From assembly GCA_012518515.1 (NCBI GenBank), contig JAAYRZ010000153.1, positions 1 to 60,188 of the forward strand: a stretch of 60,188 nucleotides of DNA, read 5' to 3'. Below are positions 18,190 through 26,677 of the stretch, piece after piece. The translations under genes and the position numbers were made by a program. Numbering within the stretch: the stretch's first letter is position 1; every line of letters starts with the position of its first letter. Below the pieces are notes generated by a model. That model saw only the letters and a program-made list of their open reading frames with translations. It made no database searches and had not been told where the DNA came from. This stretch comes from Alcaligenaceae bacterium (GTDB lineage Bacteria; Pseudomonadota; Gammaproteobacteria; Burkholderiales; Burkholderiaceae_B).

Positions 18190-20196
18190 CTATTCTGTTG
18201 AGAGAACACGTACTGAACCATCAATCACAATTGCTCCAAAATTTTCTTTTAAGCTTTTTATGTAAGGGTCATTAGCCACAATTGCTTCTGCTTGTTCTTG
18301 GCGTTCCTGCTGCTGCTTGATCAATTGAGCCCGAGCGGTTGCATCGCCGGTTTCACCCGTCTCAAAGTCTAATTTAACAACTTGAGAAAAGTATTCAGTT
18401 AAGACAGTGGTCAATGTTGATTTAACGGCAAGACTATCAAGATTTTTTAAGAAAATTTTAAGTCGAATGGTATTACCTTCAGTGGCTAACCACTGACTAT
18501 TTAATAGCAACTCACCCGCTAAACCAGATAACTCTAAACTTTTAGTCAGTTCAATCCAGCGTTCCTGATTTAAACTGGACAAACTGATTTTGCCATTTTG
18601 TTCAGCAGATAACGGCTCCCAATTCATCTCAAAGCTATCATCCACTAAAGGCTCATCGCTCACATCGCCATCCTGATCGCTGGCAACAGTGTCATATAGG
18701 CGAACCCAATCCGCATCAGACATAGCAGAAGACTCAATCTCCTTGCTCTCTTGAGACTCAGTACTTAGTTGAGTTGTTGAAGCCAACTTAGATGCCGCTT
18801 CTGAAACTGACTCATCACTTAATAAGGTAGATGCTGAATCATCACTATGAGACTTCTCTGAGGCCTCTTCAATAGCTTTTTCAGCATCGACAGCTGTCAC
18901 TGACTCTACATTTTCTGGATAATCAACAGTCTCGACTGACTTAGCTTCAGAAGAAGTACGATTAGGGGATTCGACAGTACTAACTTGCTCAACTGACTCC
19001 GCTTCGCTAAGCGATTCTATGTCAGGGAGTTTTTTTTTAGTTTCTACTGTAGGAGTAGAAACTTTAGTTTCTTCATTTGACTGCTTATCAGTCAGCTCGG
19101 TTTGAATTACCGGTGTATTAACTAGCGCCAACATGCGCAGACAAATCATCACAAAGCCCGCATACTCATCAGGCGCTAAGGCTAATTCCTTGCGACCATG
19201 AACAGCGATGCTATAAAAAAGCTGTAAAAGATCATGATTAGCCTCTCGAACGACTACCATCATCTCATTGTAAAGCGGGTCATCACTATCGATAGAGCCT
19301 GCTAATCTTTGCTCCATTGCAATACGAGATAACAGCGCTGCTAAATCTGCTAAAGCTCCCTCATAAGAGAAGCCACGATCCGCAATAGCATCAGCAAGAC
19401 TTACAACACCACTCGCATCACCTGCCAATAAAGCATTAAGCAAATTAACTAAATAACTTTGATCGATGGTGCCTAGCATATCCTGCATGGCTTGGACACT
19501 AATATGATTACCACTAAAGGCTATCGCTTGATCAGTAAGTGATAAAGCATCACGCATAGAGCCAGCAGCTCCGCGAGCAATTAATTGTAGGGCTGCGCTT
19601 TCGTACTCCACGCCTTCTTCAGCCAAAAGCAGCTGAAGGTGCTCTACCACCGCCTCCGGCGACATTTGCTTCAAGTTGTACTGAATACAGCGTGATAAGA
19701 CAGTCACCGGAATCTTCTGAGGATCAGTGGTAGCTAGAATGAATTTTAAGTGTGCCGGCGGCTCCTCAAGCGTCTTTAACATGGCGTTAAAGGCATGAGT
19801 CGTGAGCATGTGTACTTCGTCAATCGTATAAATTTTGAAACGACCACGTGAGGGGGCATAAATAGCTTGCTCAAGTAAAGGGGTGATTTCATCAACCCCT
19901 CGTCTAGAAGCCGCATCCACCTCAACATAATCCACAAAGCGGCCTTGGTCAATTTCTAGACAAGCAGAACACTGACCACAAGGACTTGCGGTAATACCTG
20001 TTTCGCAATTAAGAGATTTGGCCAGAATACGTGCCAAGGTGGTCTTACCAACACCACGGGTACCTGTAAATAACCAAGCGTGATGTATTCTCTGGGTTTC
20101 GAGCGCATTAGAGAGCGCACGGACCACATGATCTTGGCCAACTAATTCCGAAAATGAACGAGGACGCCACTTACGGGCCAAGGCTAAATAATTCAT
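18190..20196 (-). CDS. dnaX: DNA polymerase III subunits gamma and tau
   Basis: The clamp-loader ATPase. Walker A GTRGVGKT is at residues 45-52, a zinc module has Cys64/73/76/79, Walker B is IDEVHML and sensor 1 LATTDPQK. Domain III ends near residue 370. A Ser/Glu/Thr-rich linker of about 150 residues follows, then the tau-specific C-terminal region that contacts polymerase alpha and DnaB. At codons 387-389 there is an A9 tract preceded by a perfect hairpin; slippage either way gives a stop within a few codons, which would yield a gamma-like protein of about 391 residues. There is no visible Shine-Dalgarno motif before ATG 20196. The SRP RNA ends 23 bases upstream. Confidence 0.97.
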   Translation of the reverse strand: MNYLALARKWRPRSFSELVGQDHVVRALSNALETQRIHHAWLFTGTRGVGKTTLARILAKSLNCETGITASPCGQCSACLEIDQGRFVDYVEVDAASRRGVDEITPLLEQAIYAPSRGRFKIYTIDEVHMLTTHAFNAMLKTLEEPPAHLKFILATTDPQKIPVTVLSRCIQYNLKQMSPEAVVEHLQLLLAEEGVEYESAALQLIARGAAGSMRDALSLTDQAIAFSGNHISVQAMQDMLGTIDQSYLVNLLNALLAGDASGVVSLADAIADRGFSYEGALADLAALLSRIAMEQRLAGSIDSDDPLYNEMMVVVREANHDLLQLFYSIAVHGRKELALAPDEYAGFVMICLRMLALVNTPVIQTELTDKQSNEETKVSTPTVETKKKLPDIESLSEAESVEQVSTVESPNRTSSEAKSVETVDYPENVESVTAVDAEKAIEEASEKSHSDDSASTLLSDESVSEAASKLASTTQLSTESQESKEIESSAMSDADWVRLYDTVASDQDGDVSDEPLVDDSFEMNWEPLSAEQNGKISLSSLNQERWIELTKSLELSGLAGELLLNSQWLATEGNTIRLKIFLKNLDSLAVKSTLTTVLTEYFSQVVKLDFETGETGDATARAQLIKQQQERQEQAEAIVANDPYIKSLKENFGAIVIDGSVRVLSTE
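19030..19063 (-). other. dnaX slippery A9 tract with upstream hairpin
   Basis: On the minus strand nine consecutive A (19038-19030, in frame as AAA AAA AAA) directly follow a perfect 9-bp hairpin, AGTTTCTAC and GTAGAAACT with a 7-base loop (19063-19039). One extra A gives ACT CCC TGA after the tract. One A fewer gives AAC TCC CTG ACA TAG. Confidence 0.7.
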
Positions 20197-20219
20197 AGAA
20201 CATGAGGAAGAAAGTAATG

Positions 20220-20319
20220 GGCGGTGAGCCTGACTTCGGCACTAAGTCTTAATGGCTGTGGCTGCTTCCTTCCGGACCTGACCCGATTGACCATGGACCT
20301 ATGCGAAGGGACCCACCGC
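20220..20319 (-). ncRNA. ffs: Signal recognition particle 4.5S RNA
   Basis: The universally conserved SRP domain IV core GGTCAGGTCCGGAAGGAAGC followed by AGCC is present on the minus strand, with the GGAA tetraloop that binds Ffh. Terminal GCGGTG and CACCGC pair to close a hairpin of about 100 bases, the size of the bacterial 4.5S form without an Alu domain. It lies between the addA-like gene and dnaX, as scRNA and dnaX do in B. subtilis. There is no terminator before dnaX, so a joint precursor processed at the 3' end is likely. Confidence 0.95.
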
Positions 20320-20324
20320 AAAAC

Positions 20325-20333
20325 ATTATAGCA
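20325..20333 (-). promoter_or_regulatory. Extended -10 promoter for the SRP RNA
   Basis: TGCTATAAT on the minus strand matches the extended -10 consensus perfectly and places +1 at about 20319, exactly the 5' end of the RNA stem. No -35 match is evident. The element sits four bases past the stop codon of the upstream helicase gene. Confidence 0.65.
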
Positions 20334-20336
20334 AGT

Positions 20337-23300
20337 TTAAGTCATGACTTCTACCATCAACCCTTCTTCCATTAAGAATAAAGAAGCTTTAGCCGGTTTA
20401 CCGTCCAAAGCCTGCAAATAAGCGCAATAGCTTTGCAGTTGAGGCAGATACTCTTTACTCATACGCATCACGAAATCTGCCACCTGCTCATCCTCTCGAC
20501 GACGCGAGCTTTTAAAATCGATGACCTCCCAGTAATCCTCATGAGGTACCACCAGGTCCATGATCATCAACTTGCCGTTAACATCATGTAAAGGCCACTC
20601 ATGCTGTACTTGAGGATTCATCAAAATTTCACTCAATTTCTCATGATTCATACTGTTTAGCAGAAGCTGCTGCAACTGAAAAATTGCATCGTCCAATCCA
20701 TCTTCAGGATAACCACCACTCAGCAACTGATAACGCATTAAATGAGCTCCTTCTGATAGACGCTCCGCATCCCAACCTAGCAATTGCTCACTACCCATCA
20801 TTTGTAGCCAGGTATGAGCCACTGTACCTAAGATTGCTTCATCTTCACTACCAAACTCCCAACCACCTGCCTGCGCTGCAGCCGCTTCATTAAGTTTTTG
20901 ACTAAGCTGACGATGTGGTAGATAGTTAGCTTGTAAATGCGCAATGGTCTTTTGTTTGAAACGCAAAAAACTCCCTTGTTCAGTGGCATTAACTAATTGT
21001 CCTGAAATGGATCCACTAGTTTGGTGTCTTTGCTGCGCTACCTCTTGCTCTCTTTCTACTTCAACCGCATGAGCTGATACATAATGCGGCAAAGCTGCTT
21101 TAATCTGTTCGATATTCAACTCAAGTGACTGTTGAATCCGAGAAAAGAACTGAGCCTCTCTCGGCTTCGTAAGCTGAAGCTCACCTTCTTTTTCAGTCAA
21201 TGCCATTAAATAAAATAGATGCAAGCGCTGACAAGGACGGGTCGTGGCTACATAAAGTAAACGAGCCTCTTCCAGTAGCGAGCGCTTTTTCTCTCGTTCT
21301 TTTAACAAGATAGCCATAGAATCTTCAGCTGCACCATGCTCTCTTGATTGAGCCGTGCTTAATAAGATACCCGGCACACTTTCACCATCTAGCTCATATT
21401 CATAGGGTTCAAGCCTTAAAAGCATATCTCCTCTGTTATTGGCTGAAGTATGTAAGCCATACAAAATCACTTCTTCAAACTGCAAACCCTTCGCTTTATG
21501 TATGGTCATAATTTCTACTGCTGAACCCGCCGTCACACTCTCTGCATATAACTCGGCAATATGCTGCTCTAAAACCTCCAAATCTGGTGTACCATAAGGC
21601 GCCAATTTATCCAGCTGACTAAAAACAGCCTCAATATCCGCTTTTTCAGATTCTTTTGAATAGAGTAAATGACCTCCAAGTTGCTGCCATATCATGCTGA
21701 CCCGCATGGTAAAACTTAGACCTTGTTGCTCAGCACTTGTATTTAGCATAATCTCACTGAGATGCTTAAAACGTACAAACTGCTCCTCACCAATACTCTG
21801 TAGAAGCTTTTCATCACTTAAAACGTTATAAATTTGACGAATAATATTAGCTTCTTCTTTATCACCAAATAAGGCATGTAAAGTCTCTAGCGTCAATCCG
21901 CACAAAGGTGAACGATATAAAGACAGCCACGCTACTCGATCGTAGCGATGTGTTAAAGCCCTAATAATCTGCAATAAATCGATCACATAAGGCTGCTCAC
22001 TTAAGGGGAACATATCTACGGCACGGACAGGAATTTTGGCTTGCAACAGGCGTTCATTTAAACGCCCTAAAGCTCGTCGGCTCTTGACTAAAATGGCAAC
22101 AGGCTTTTCACTACCTTGATGGCGTTCCAAAGCTGCTCGTACAACCTCTACTACTGCTTCCTCAGCGGCATCTGCCGCCTCAACCTTGGAATCTATACCG
22201 ACAACATCCTGATTTGAATAATAAAAAGGATAATGCCTGACTGCCTCCAAGTCTCCCGGACCATTAAAAGATACCGAATGCTCATAAGGTACTGCCCCAA
22301 ACTCAGCATCATAAGTCGCTGGAAAACTCTCTTTATAAATCTGGTTATTCCATTCGACCACGCCTTCAACTGAGCGGAAGTTTTCACGTAGTTTTAATAC
22401 TTCTAAAGACACATGGTTCAGTCTTTGCTCCTTAGCGACCTTAATAAAAAGACCGACCTCCGCTTTTCTAAAGCGATAAATAGACTGCATTGGGTCACCG
22501 ACTAAAAAGACTGTTCGACCATCAGACGGTTGCCACCCAGAAGTCAATAACGCTAATAAATCAATCTGTGTCTGACTAGTATCTTGAAACTCATCAACAA
22601 GCAAATGTTGAACTCTCGCATCTAGCGCCAATAGTAAATCAGCTGGATTATCTGCGCTACCCAAACCATTTAAGGCACTAAGCGCTACCTCAGTAAAATC
22701 CACGGCACCGTCAGCAATATACACTTGATGCAAATTTTCCAGTGCCATGGTTAATACATGAGTCAAATTCTGATATAACTCCGCCTGCTCCTGTGTCAAA
22801 AGCTCAGTAGGCAAACTCTTAACAACGATCAAGGCCTCAACAAACTCCTCTGAAAAACTCGTATTTTTCAAAAAGTCCATGAGTGGTTTTTTAAATGGTG
22901 CTCCGGCAGGCACACCATTTCTTATATTGAGTGATTTTCTTATCGTATTAGTGTTAGTCAATAGCGATTCTGCAACTGCCTGCCAACGAGGTAAATCATC
23001 TACCTCTGCCACCAGTGGTTCAACATCAACATCCTTCAAACAATCTAGGACAGACCACTCTTGTGCCCATGTCGCTAAGGCAGGAAGATAATCTGAATTA
23101 AAGCCCAAGGGCAAATTATCCGCTACTTGTTGCAACTGCTTAATAACAAAATGCGCTAGACTTTGTACCATGGTTAACAAGGTTTCACCCGGTTTGCTCA
23201 ACGCTTCTTGCCATTGCTCTCTAATTTCGAGCATTTGCACCAACGAAGTTTCCAAGTGACCCAAATCGACATTAAGACGACTCAAAACAGCCTGAAGCTC

Positions 23301-23795
23301 TGGCGATTTATCAATTTGACGGAGTGTTAAAAAAGCTGCCTCACGATATTGACGCTTATAAGCGTCAGAAATTTCCAGACTCCCACCCGTTTGAGAGGAC
23401 CAAGGCATTGTCCGCACCAATCCTGAGCAGAGAGAGTCAAAAGTCATGATGCGTAAACGGCTAGGATACTCTAATAAATGCCACTCTTTTTCTGTATTAC
23501 GTGCAAGGACCTTTTGGGCCATTTGCCAACTTTGCACCTTATGACTTTCATCAGGCTGCGGCTCTAATCCAGACATTAACTTTTCAATGACACGATTGCG
23601 CATCTCACCTGCTGCCTTACGAGTAAAGGTAATAGCCAGTACCTGTTCAGGCTGCTCTACAATCGCTAACAGTGAAAGAATACGATCAGTCACTAACTCC
23701 GTCTTACCTGAGCCTGCTGGAGCCTGCACCAGAAAAGAAGAGCTAGGGTCCAATGCTCTTTGACGCTCAGCAGCATCAGAGGGTAACTTAGTCAT
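20337..23795 (-). CDS. addA: AddA-like UvrD/Rep-family helicase-nuclease
   Basis: Large subunit of an AddAB/RexAB-type double-strand-break repair enzyme that unwinds and resects ends for RecA. At 1152 residues it carries Walker A APAGSGKT (25-32), the helicase motif DEFQDTSQ, GDPMQSIYRFR, EIMTIHKAKGL, and a C-terminal PD-(D/E)xK nuclease with VIDFKSS near 1091. The frame opens eight codons earlier, but ATG 23795 sits seven bases after GAGGAG and gives MTKLPSDAAERQ. That start overlaps the stop of the upstream nuclease gene as ATGACTAA. The gene name is by family and context; the proteins are RecB/AddA-like. Confidence 0.88.
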   Translation of the reverse strand: MTKLPSDAAERQRALDPSSSFLVQAPAGSGKTELVTDRILSLLAIVEQPEQVLAITFTRKAAGEMRNRVIEKLMSGLEPQPDESHKVQSWQMAQKVLARNTEKEWHLLEYPSRLRIMTFDSLCSGLVRTMPWSSQTGGSLEISDAYKRQYREAAFLTLRQIDKSPELQAVLSRLNVDLGHLETSLVQMLEIREQWQEALSKPGETLLTMVQSLAHFVIKQLQQVADNLPLGFNSDYLPALATWAQEWSVLDCLKDVDVEPLVAEVDDLPRWQAVAESLLTNTNTIRKSLNIRNGVPAGAPFKKPLMDFLKNTSFSEEFVEALIVVKSLPTELLTQEQAELYQNLTHVLTMALENLHQVYIADGAVDFTEVALSALNGLGSADNPADLLLALDARVQHLLVDEFQDTSQTQIDLLALLTSGWQPSDGRTVFLVGDPMQSIYRFRKAEVGLFIKVAKEQRLNHVSLEVLKLRENFRSVEGVVEWNNQIYKESFPATYDAEFGAVPYEHSVSFNGPGDLEAVRHYPFYYSNQDVVGIDSKVEAADAAEEAVVEVVRAALERHQGSEKPVAILVKSRRALGRLNERLLQAKIPVRAVDMFPLSEQPYVIDLLQIIRALTHRYDRVAWLSLYRSPLCGLTLETLHALFGDKEEANIIRQIYNVLSDEKLLQSIGEEQFVRFKHLSEIMLNTSAEQQGLSFTMRVSMIWQQLGGHLLYSKESEKADIEAVFSQLDKLAPYGTPDLEVLEQHIAELYAESVTAGSAVEIMTIHKAKGLQFEEVILYGLHTSANNRGDMLLRLEPYEYELDGESVPGILLSTAQSREHGAAEDSMAILLKEREKKRSLLEEARLLYVATTRPCQRLHLFYLMALTEKEGELQLTKPREAQFFSRIQQSLELNIEQIKAALPHYVSAHAVEVEREQEVAQQRHQTSGSISGQLVNATEQGSFLRFKQKTIAHLQANYLPHRQLSQKLNEAAAAQAGGWEFGSEDEAILGTVAHTWLQMMGSEQLLGWDAERLSEGAHLMRYQLLSGGYPEDGLDDAIFQLQQLLLNSMNHEKLSEILMNPQVQHEWPLHDVNGKLMIMDLVVPHEDYWEVIDFKSSRRREDEQVADFVMRMSKEYLPQLQSYCAYLQALDGKPAKASLFLMEEGLMVEVMT

Positions 23796-26541
23796 TTTCA
23801 TTCTCCTCTTCTTCAACATCCTGTTCTAAACGTAAAAATGGCAAGACTTCACAATATTCCATATCCTTTGGATCGGCGTAACAATTAGCAGCATAACCGC
23901 GAGCAATTTCATCAGCCAAAATCATTAACTTAGCCTTCCAGTCATTTAGTTGTTGCTCAAAATCAACCGCGCTTTTTTCCTCAACACCCGAACGTGTTAC
24001 TAGTGCCCAGTTAACTGAACCAATACCAGCAAAGCCCATTCTCCCAGGTTTTAACCCAGCAAAACCGACCCCACCAACCTCACTAACGGAATAGTCACCG
24101 TAAGCTGCATATAAGGGCAATTGCAGATCTGTGGGCCGCTCTCTATACCAGTTTTTTTTGTAAGCCGGTAAATTACCGGTTTTATAATCCAAGTACAAGT
24201 AGCTATCATTTTCTAAATAATCGATACGGTCTATTTTTACTCGCAACTTAATTTTCGCTAAAGAAATTTCGACATTTTTCTCTACCTCCGCTACTCTGAA
24301 CTCCAACTCTCGCTCCTGCTCAAGCTTTAAAAAATGAAACAACTGGTTTTTAACAAACTCTTTTTCTAGTTCCAATAAAGCACGAGAATCAAAAAGCAAC
24401 TCGCTACTAGCTGAGGCATCTACTACCAGTGCAATTTTTTCTTTTAAGGCATCATCACTCATCGCCTTCAATTCTGACTGCTCCCGCACCTCATCCCAAA
24501 ACCGCTCTAGCGCATCATGAATAAAAATTCCGCGCTGCATACGATCGAGTTCATAACGAGGGTAAGAAGAAAACTCACGCATATGCAAGCGATAAACGGC
24601 AAATGCCCATTGCGGGTTTTTAGACTGTAAATCAATTAAACGAGAGCCTCCGGACAGTATCTCGCCCTTAGGAATGGACGGACCATAATCATCCTTTAAA
24701 TACTCTAATTCAGATTTAAGCTGAACCATTTCTTTACTACTACCATGAAGCACCTCAAACTCTTCAATAGCAACTGCTTTTTCTTCTTCTGAGTACTGGC
24801 CTAGCAAGGGTGAAGGCTTAGTCGGCATTTCACCTGCAAAAGCATGCCAGCTGATGTTGATTTCAGGTGCTGTTTTCAACAAACTACTTAACATCGCCTC
24901 AGCCCATTGAAACTCACGCTGATGATCCGAGCGCGGGGCACCAACACGCTGTAGTGCTACTTTAGGAATTAAGGGATTAGGTTTTGGCACTGTAGGTAGT
25001 ACATCATCTTGCATACTCATAATCCATACGGCATCCCACTTTGCACCCTCTGCCTCCAAAACGCCCAATACATCTAAGCGAGCAGATGCTGCACGTTGCG
25101 GTTGAAAAATTTGTTGTCGACAAACTCTCTCCAATAAGCTGAACGCATCCATCACCGACATCTCCTCAAGAGCGGATGACAGAGCAGTTGTTGTTTTCAA
25201 TGCTTGCTCAAAAGCAGTACACACTTGATACTGAGCTGAACTTAAACCATGCAAACCTGGGAAGGTAAATAATGCTAAAAACTCTTTAAACGTTTGCAAC
25301 CATTGCCTTAATCTCAAATCTCGCTTATCTGCAAATAATCCAAACGCTTGCTGAGTCAATTCACTGAACTCATCACTGACCTCATTAAAAAACTGCTGAA
25401 CTTTATGTTTGTGATAGCTGATTTTACTGTCTTCTCGAAGTCTTACATCAATTGCACTCAGCGGATCGGCCCAATTCGAAACCAGTGCCTCCTGCCCCAG
25501 CAATAGGGCCTCACCAAAAGCTTGGGTTGAGATTCGATTCGTTTGACTCAACTTGATAAACAGACTAAGCCAAGCTAATGCAGAACGCACAATAGCCCAA
25601 TCATTTAGAGGGCGACCGATAGCGACGTTATAGAGCATCTCGGCCTTCAAACCTCCATCTTGAATATGCTCATGTAAATAACGACGAACGGTATTTAACT
25701 CCGTCTGCAATAATGGATCAATGATGGCAAAACGTCCACTTGGATTCGCTGCCAGCTTAGCTTTAGCCCAACTGACCGCAGCCTCTAACTCTTCTGCACG
25801 ATTTTGCGCACTTAGTACTTGTAATTGTAATTGTGAGGCAACCTCAATCTCATCCTCTAATAGATAGAGTTCCGCCCCCAAATCTCGACAAGCTGCTAAT
25901 AAACCTGACTGTATCGCTGACAACTCTCTAAAACCCTGCAGTACAATTTTTTTAGCAACGTTTGTTCGTAGCTGAGTGACTCCACTTTCGACTGCTTGTG
26001 TCCCCAAGCCTGCCTCTTTATAAAGCTCGGCACTGCGCTCTAACTGAGTCAATAGCCACTGTTCCTTCAAAGGACCATCAATTGCATCACGTTGCTCTAA
26101 ACGATTAAGATACTGAGTTTTGATTTTTTTATATTCGAGATACTCAGGCGTTTCTTCTAGCTCCTCAACTTCGATACCCCACTCCAACTGTAAAGTATGT
26201 GCGTCCGCTAACACTCTGGCTAATTTTGTTAGATTAAGCGTAGTGAGTTGTTGCTCTTGTAGAATAGCTTCCCAATATAATAAAGCAGCAAAACTACTTA
26301 ACTGCTTTGTTGCAGGCACTTGCTTTAAAGCAAAAACTGCCCTCTCATGTAGATACTCTAAAAAGTGAGTCCATGGCTGCACCTGTGCAATCTCAAACAC
26401 CTTGGAAGCACCACGATGAGCCGCTATTAGGTCTTGTTTCAAATGAATGGCCATGCGGTTATTTACGGTCACCACAATGGTTTCAGCCGCCGAAAACCCC
26501 AGTAACTTCTGATTCGAAATAACTTCTAAACTATCTAGCAT
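23788..26541 (-). CDS. addB: AddB-like PD-(D/E)xK nuclease
   Basis: Partner of the downstream helicase-nuclease. The 917 residues have an inactive-helicase-like body with no Walker A (the N-terminus reads VVTVNNRMAIHL where a P-loop would sit) and a C-terminal nuclease: RGIFIHDALERFW, then the catalytic DYKTG at residues 785-789 with DLQLPLYA. The two late cysteines do not form the CxxCxxxxxC iron-sulfur pattern of Bacillus AddB, so a cluster is doubtful. A 24-base near-palindrome lies 50 bases upstream and may be an operator. The end overlaps addA by eight bases, implying coupled translation. Confidence 0.83.
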   Translation of the reverse strand: MLDSLEVISNQKLLGFSAAETIVVTVNNRMAIHLKQDLIAAHRGASKVFEIAQVQPWTHFLEYLHERAVFALKQVPATKQLSSFAALLYWEAILQEQQLTTLNLTKLARVLADAHTLQLEWGIEVEELEETPEYLEYKKIKTQYLNRLEQRDAIDGPLKEQWLLTQLERSAELYKEAGLGTQAVESGVTQLRTNVAKKIVLQGFRELSAIQSGLLAACRDLGAELYLLEDEIEVASQLQLQVLSAQNRAEELEAAVSWAKAKLAANPSGRFAIIDPLLQTELNTVRRYLHEHIQDGGLKAEMLYNVAIGRPLNDWAIVRSALAWLSLFIKLSQTNRISTQAFGEALLLGQEALVSNWADPLSAIDVRLREDSKISYHKHKVQQFFNEVSDEFSELTQQAFGLFADKRDLRLRQWLQTFKEFLALFTFPGLHGLSSAQYQVCTAFEQALKTTTALSSALEEMSVMDAFSLLERVCRQQIFQPQRAASARLDVLGVLEAEGAKWDAVWIMSMQDDVLPTVPKPNPLIPKVALQRVGAPRSDHQREFQWAEAMLSSLLKTAPEINISWHAFAGEMPTKPSPLLGQYSEEEKAVAIEEFEVLHGSSKEMVQLKSELEYLKDDYGPSIPKGEILSGGSRLIDLQSKNPQWAFAVYRLHMREFSSYPRYELDRMQRGIFIHDALERFWDEVREQSELKAMSDDALKEKIALVVDASASSELLFDSRALLELEKEFVKNQLFHFLKLEQERELEFRVAEVEKNVEISLAKIKLRVKIDRIDYLENDSYLYLDYKTGNLPAYKKNWYRERPTDLQLPLYAAYGDYSVSEVGGVGFAGLKPGRMGFAGIGSVNWALVTRSGVEEKSAVDFEQQLNDWKAKLMILADEIARGYAANCYADPKDMEYCEVLPFLRLEQDVEEEENEND

Positions 26542-26590
26542 TGCACCGCCTTAAGGTATTTTTTAACTATTCCAATTATAGATTTTAAGC

Positions 26591-26614
26591 TACAACAACA
26601 AATTTGTTGCTGTA
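26591..26614. promoter_or_regulatory. Palindrome upstream of addB (possible operator)
   Basis: The 24-base element has half-sites TACAaCAACAAA and TTTGTTGcTGTA, with a single mismatched pair; the inner 14 bases are a perfect palindrome. It lies 50-73 bases before the addB start, with no T tract, which fits a dimeric regulator site better than a terminator. Confidence 0.4.
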
Positions 26615-26621
26615 ACCAATG

Positions 26622-26659
26622 AAAAAGAGCGCACACCTTAGATGGCATGCGCTCTTTTT
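26622..26659. terminator. Terminator between addB start region and acyl-CoA synthetase gene
   Basis: AAAAAGAGCGCA and TGCGCTCTTTTT form a perfect 12-bp stem around a 14-base loop, with A and T runs on both sides. It lies upstream of addB and just before the acyl-CoA synthetase stop on the minus strand; since both genes run leftward it ought to insulate addB from neither. It is best read as a signal for transcripts arriving on the plus strand, or as part of the addB leader. Confidence 0.7.
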
Positions 26660-26677
26660 ATATCAGAAATTCAAAGC

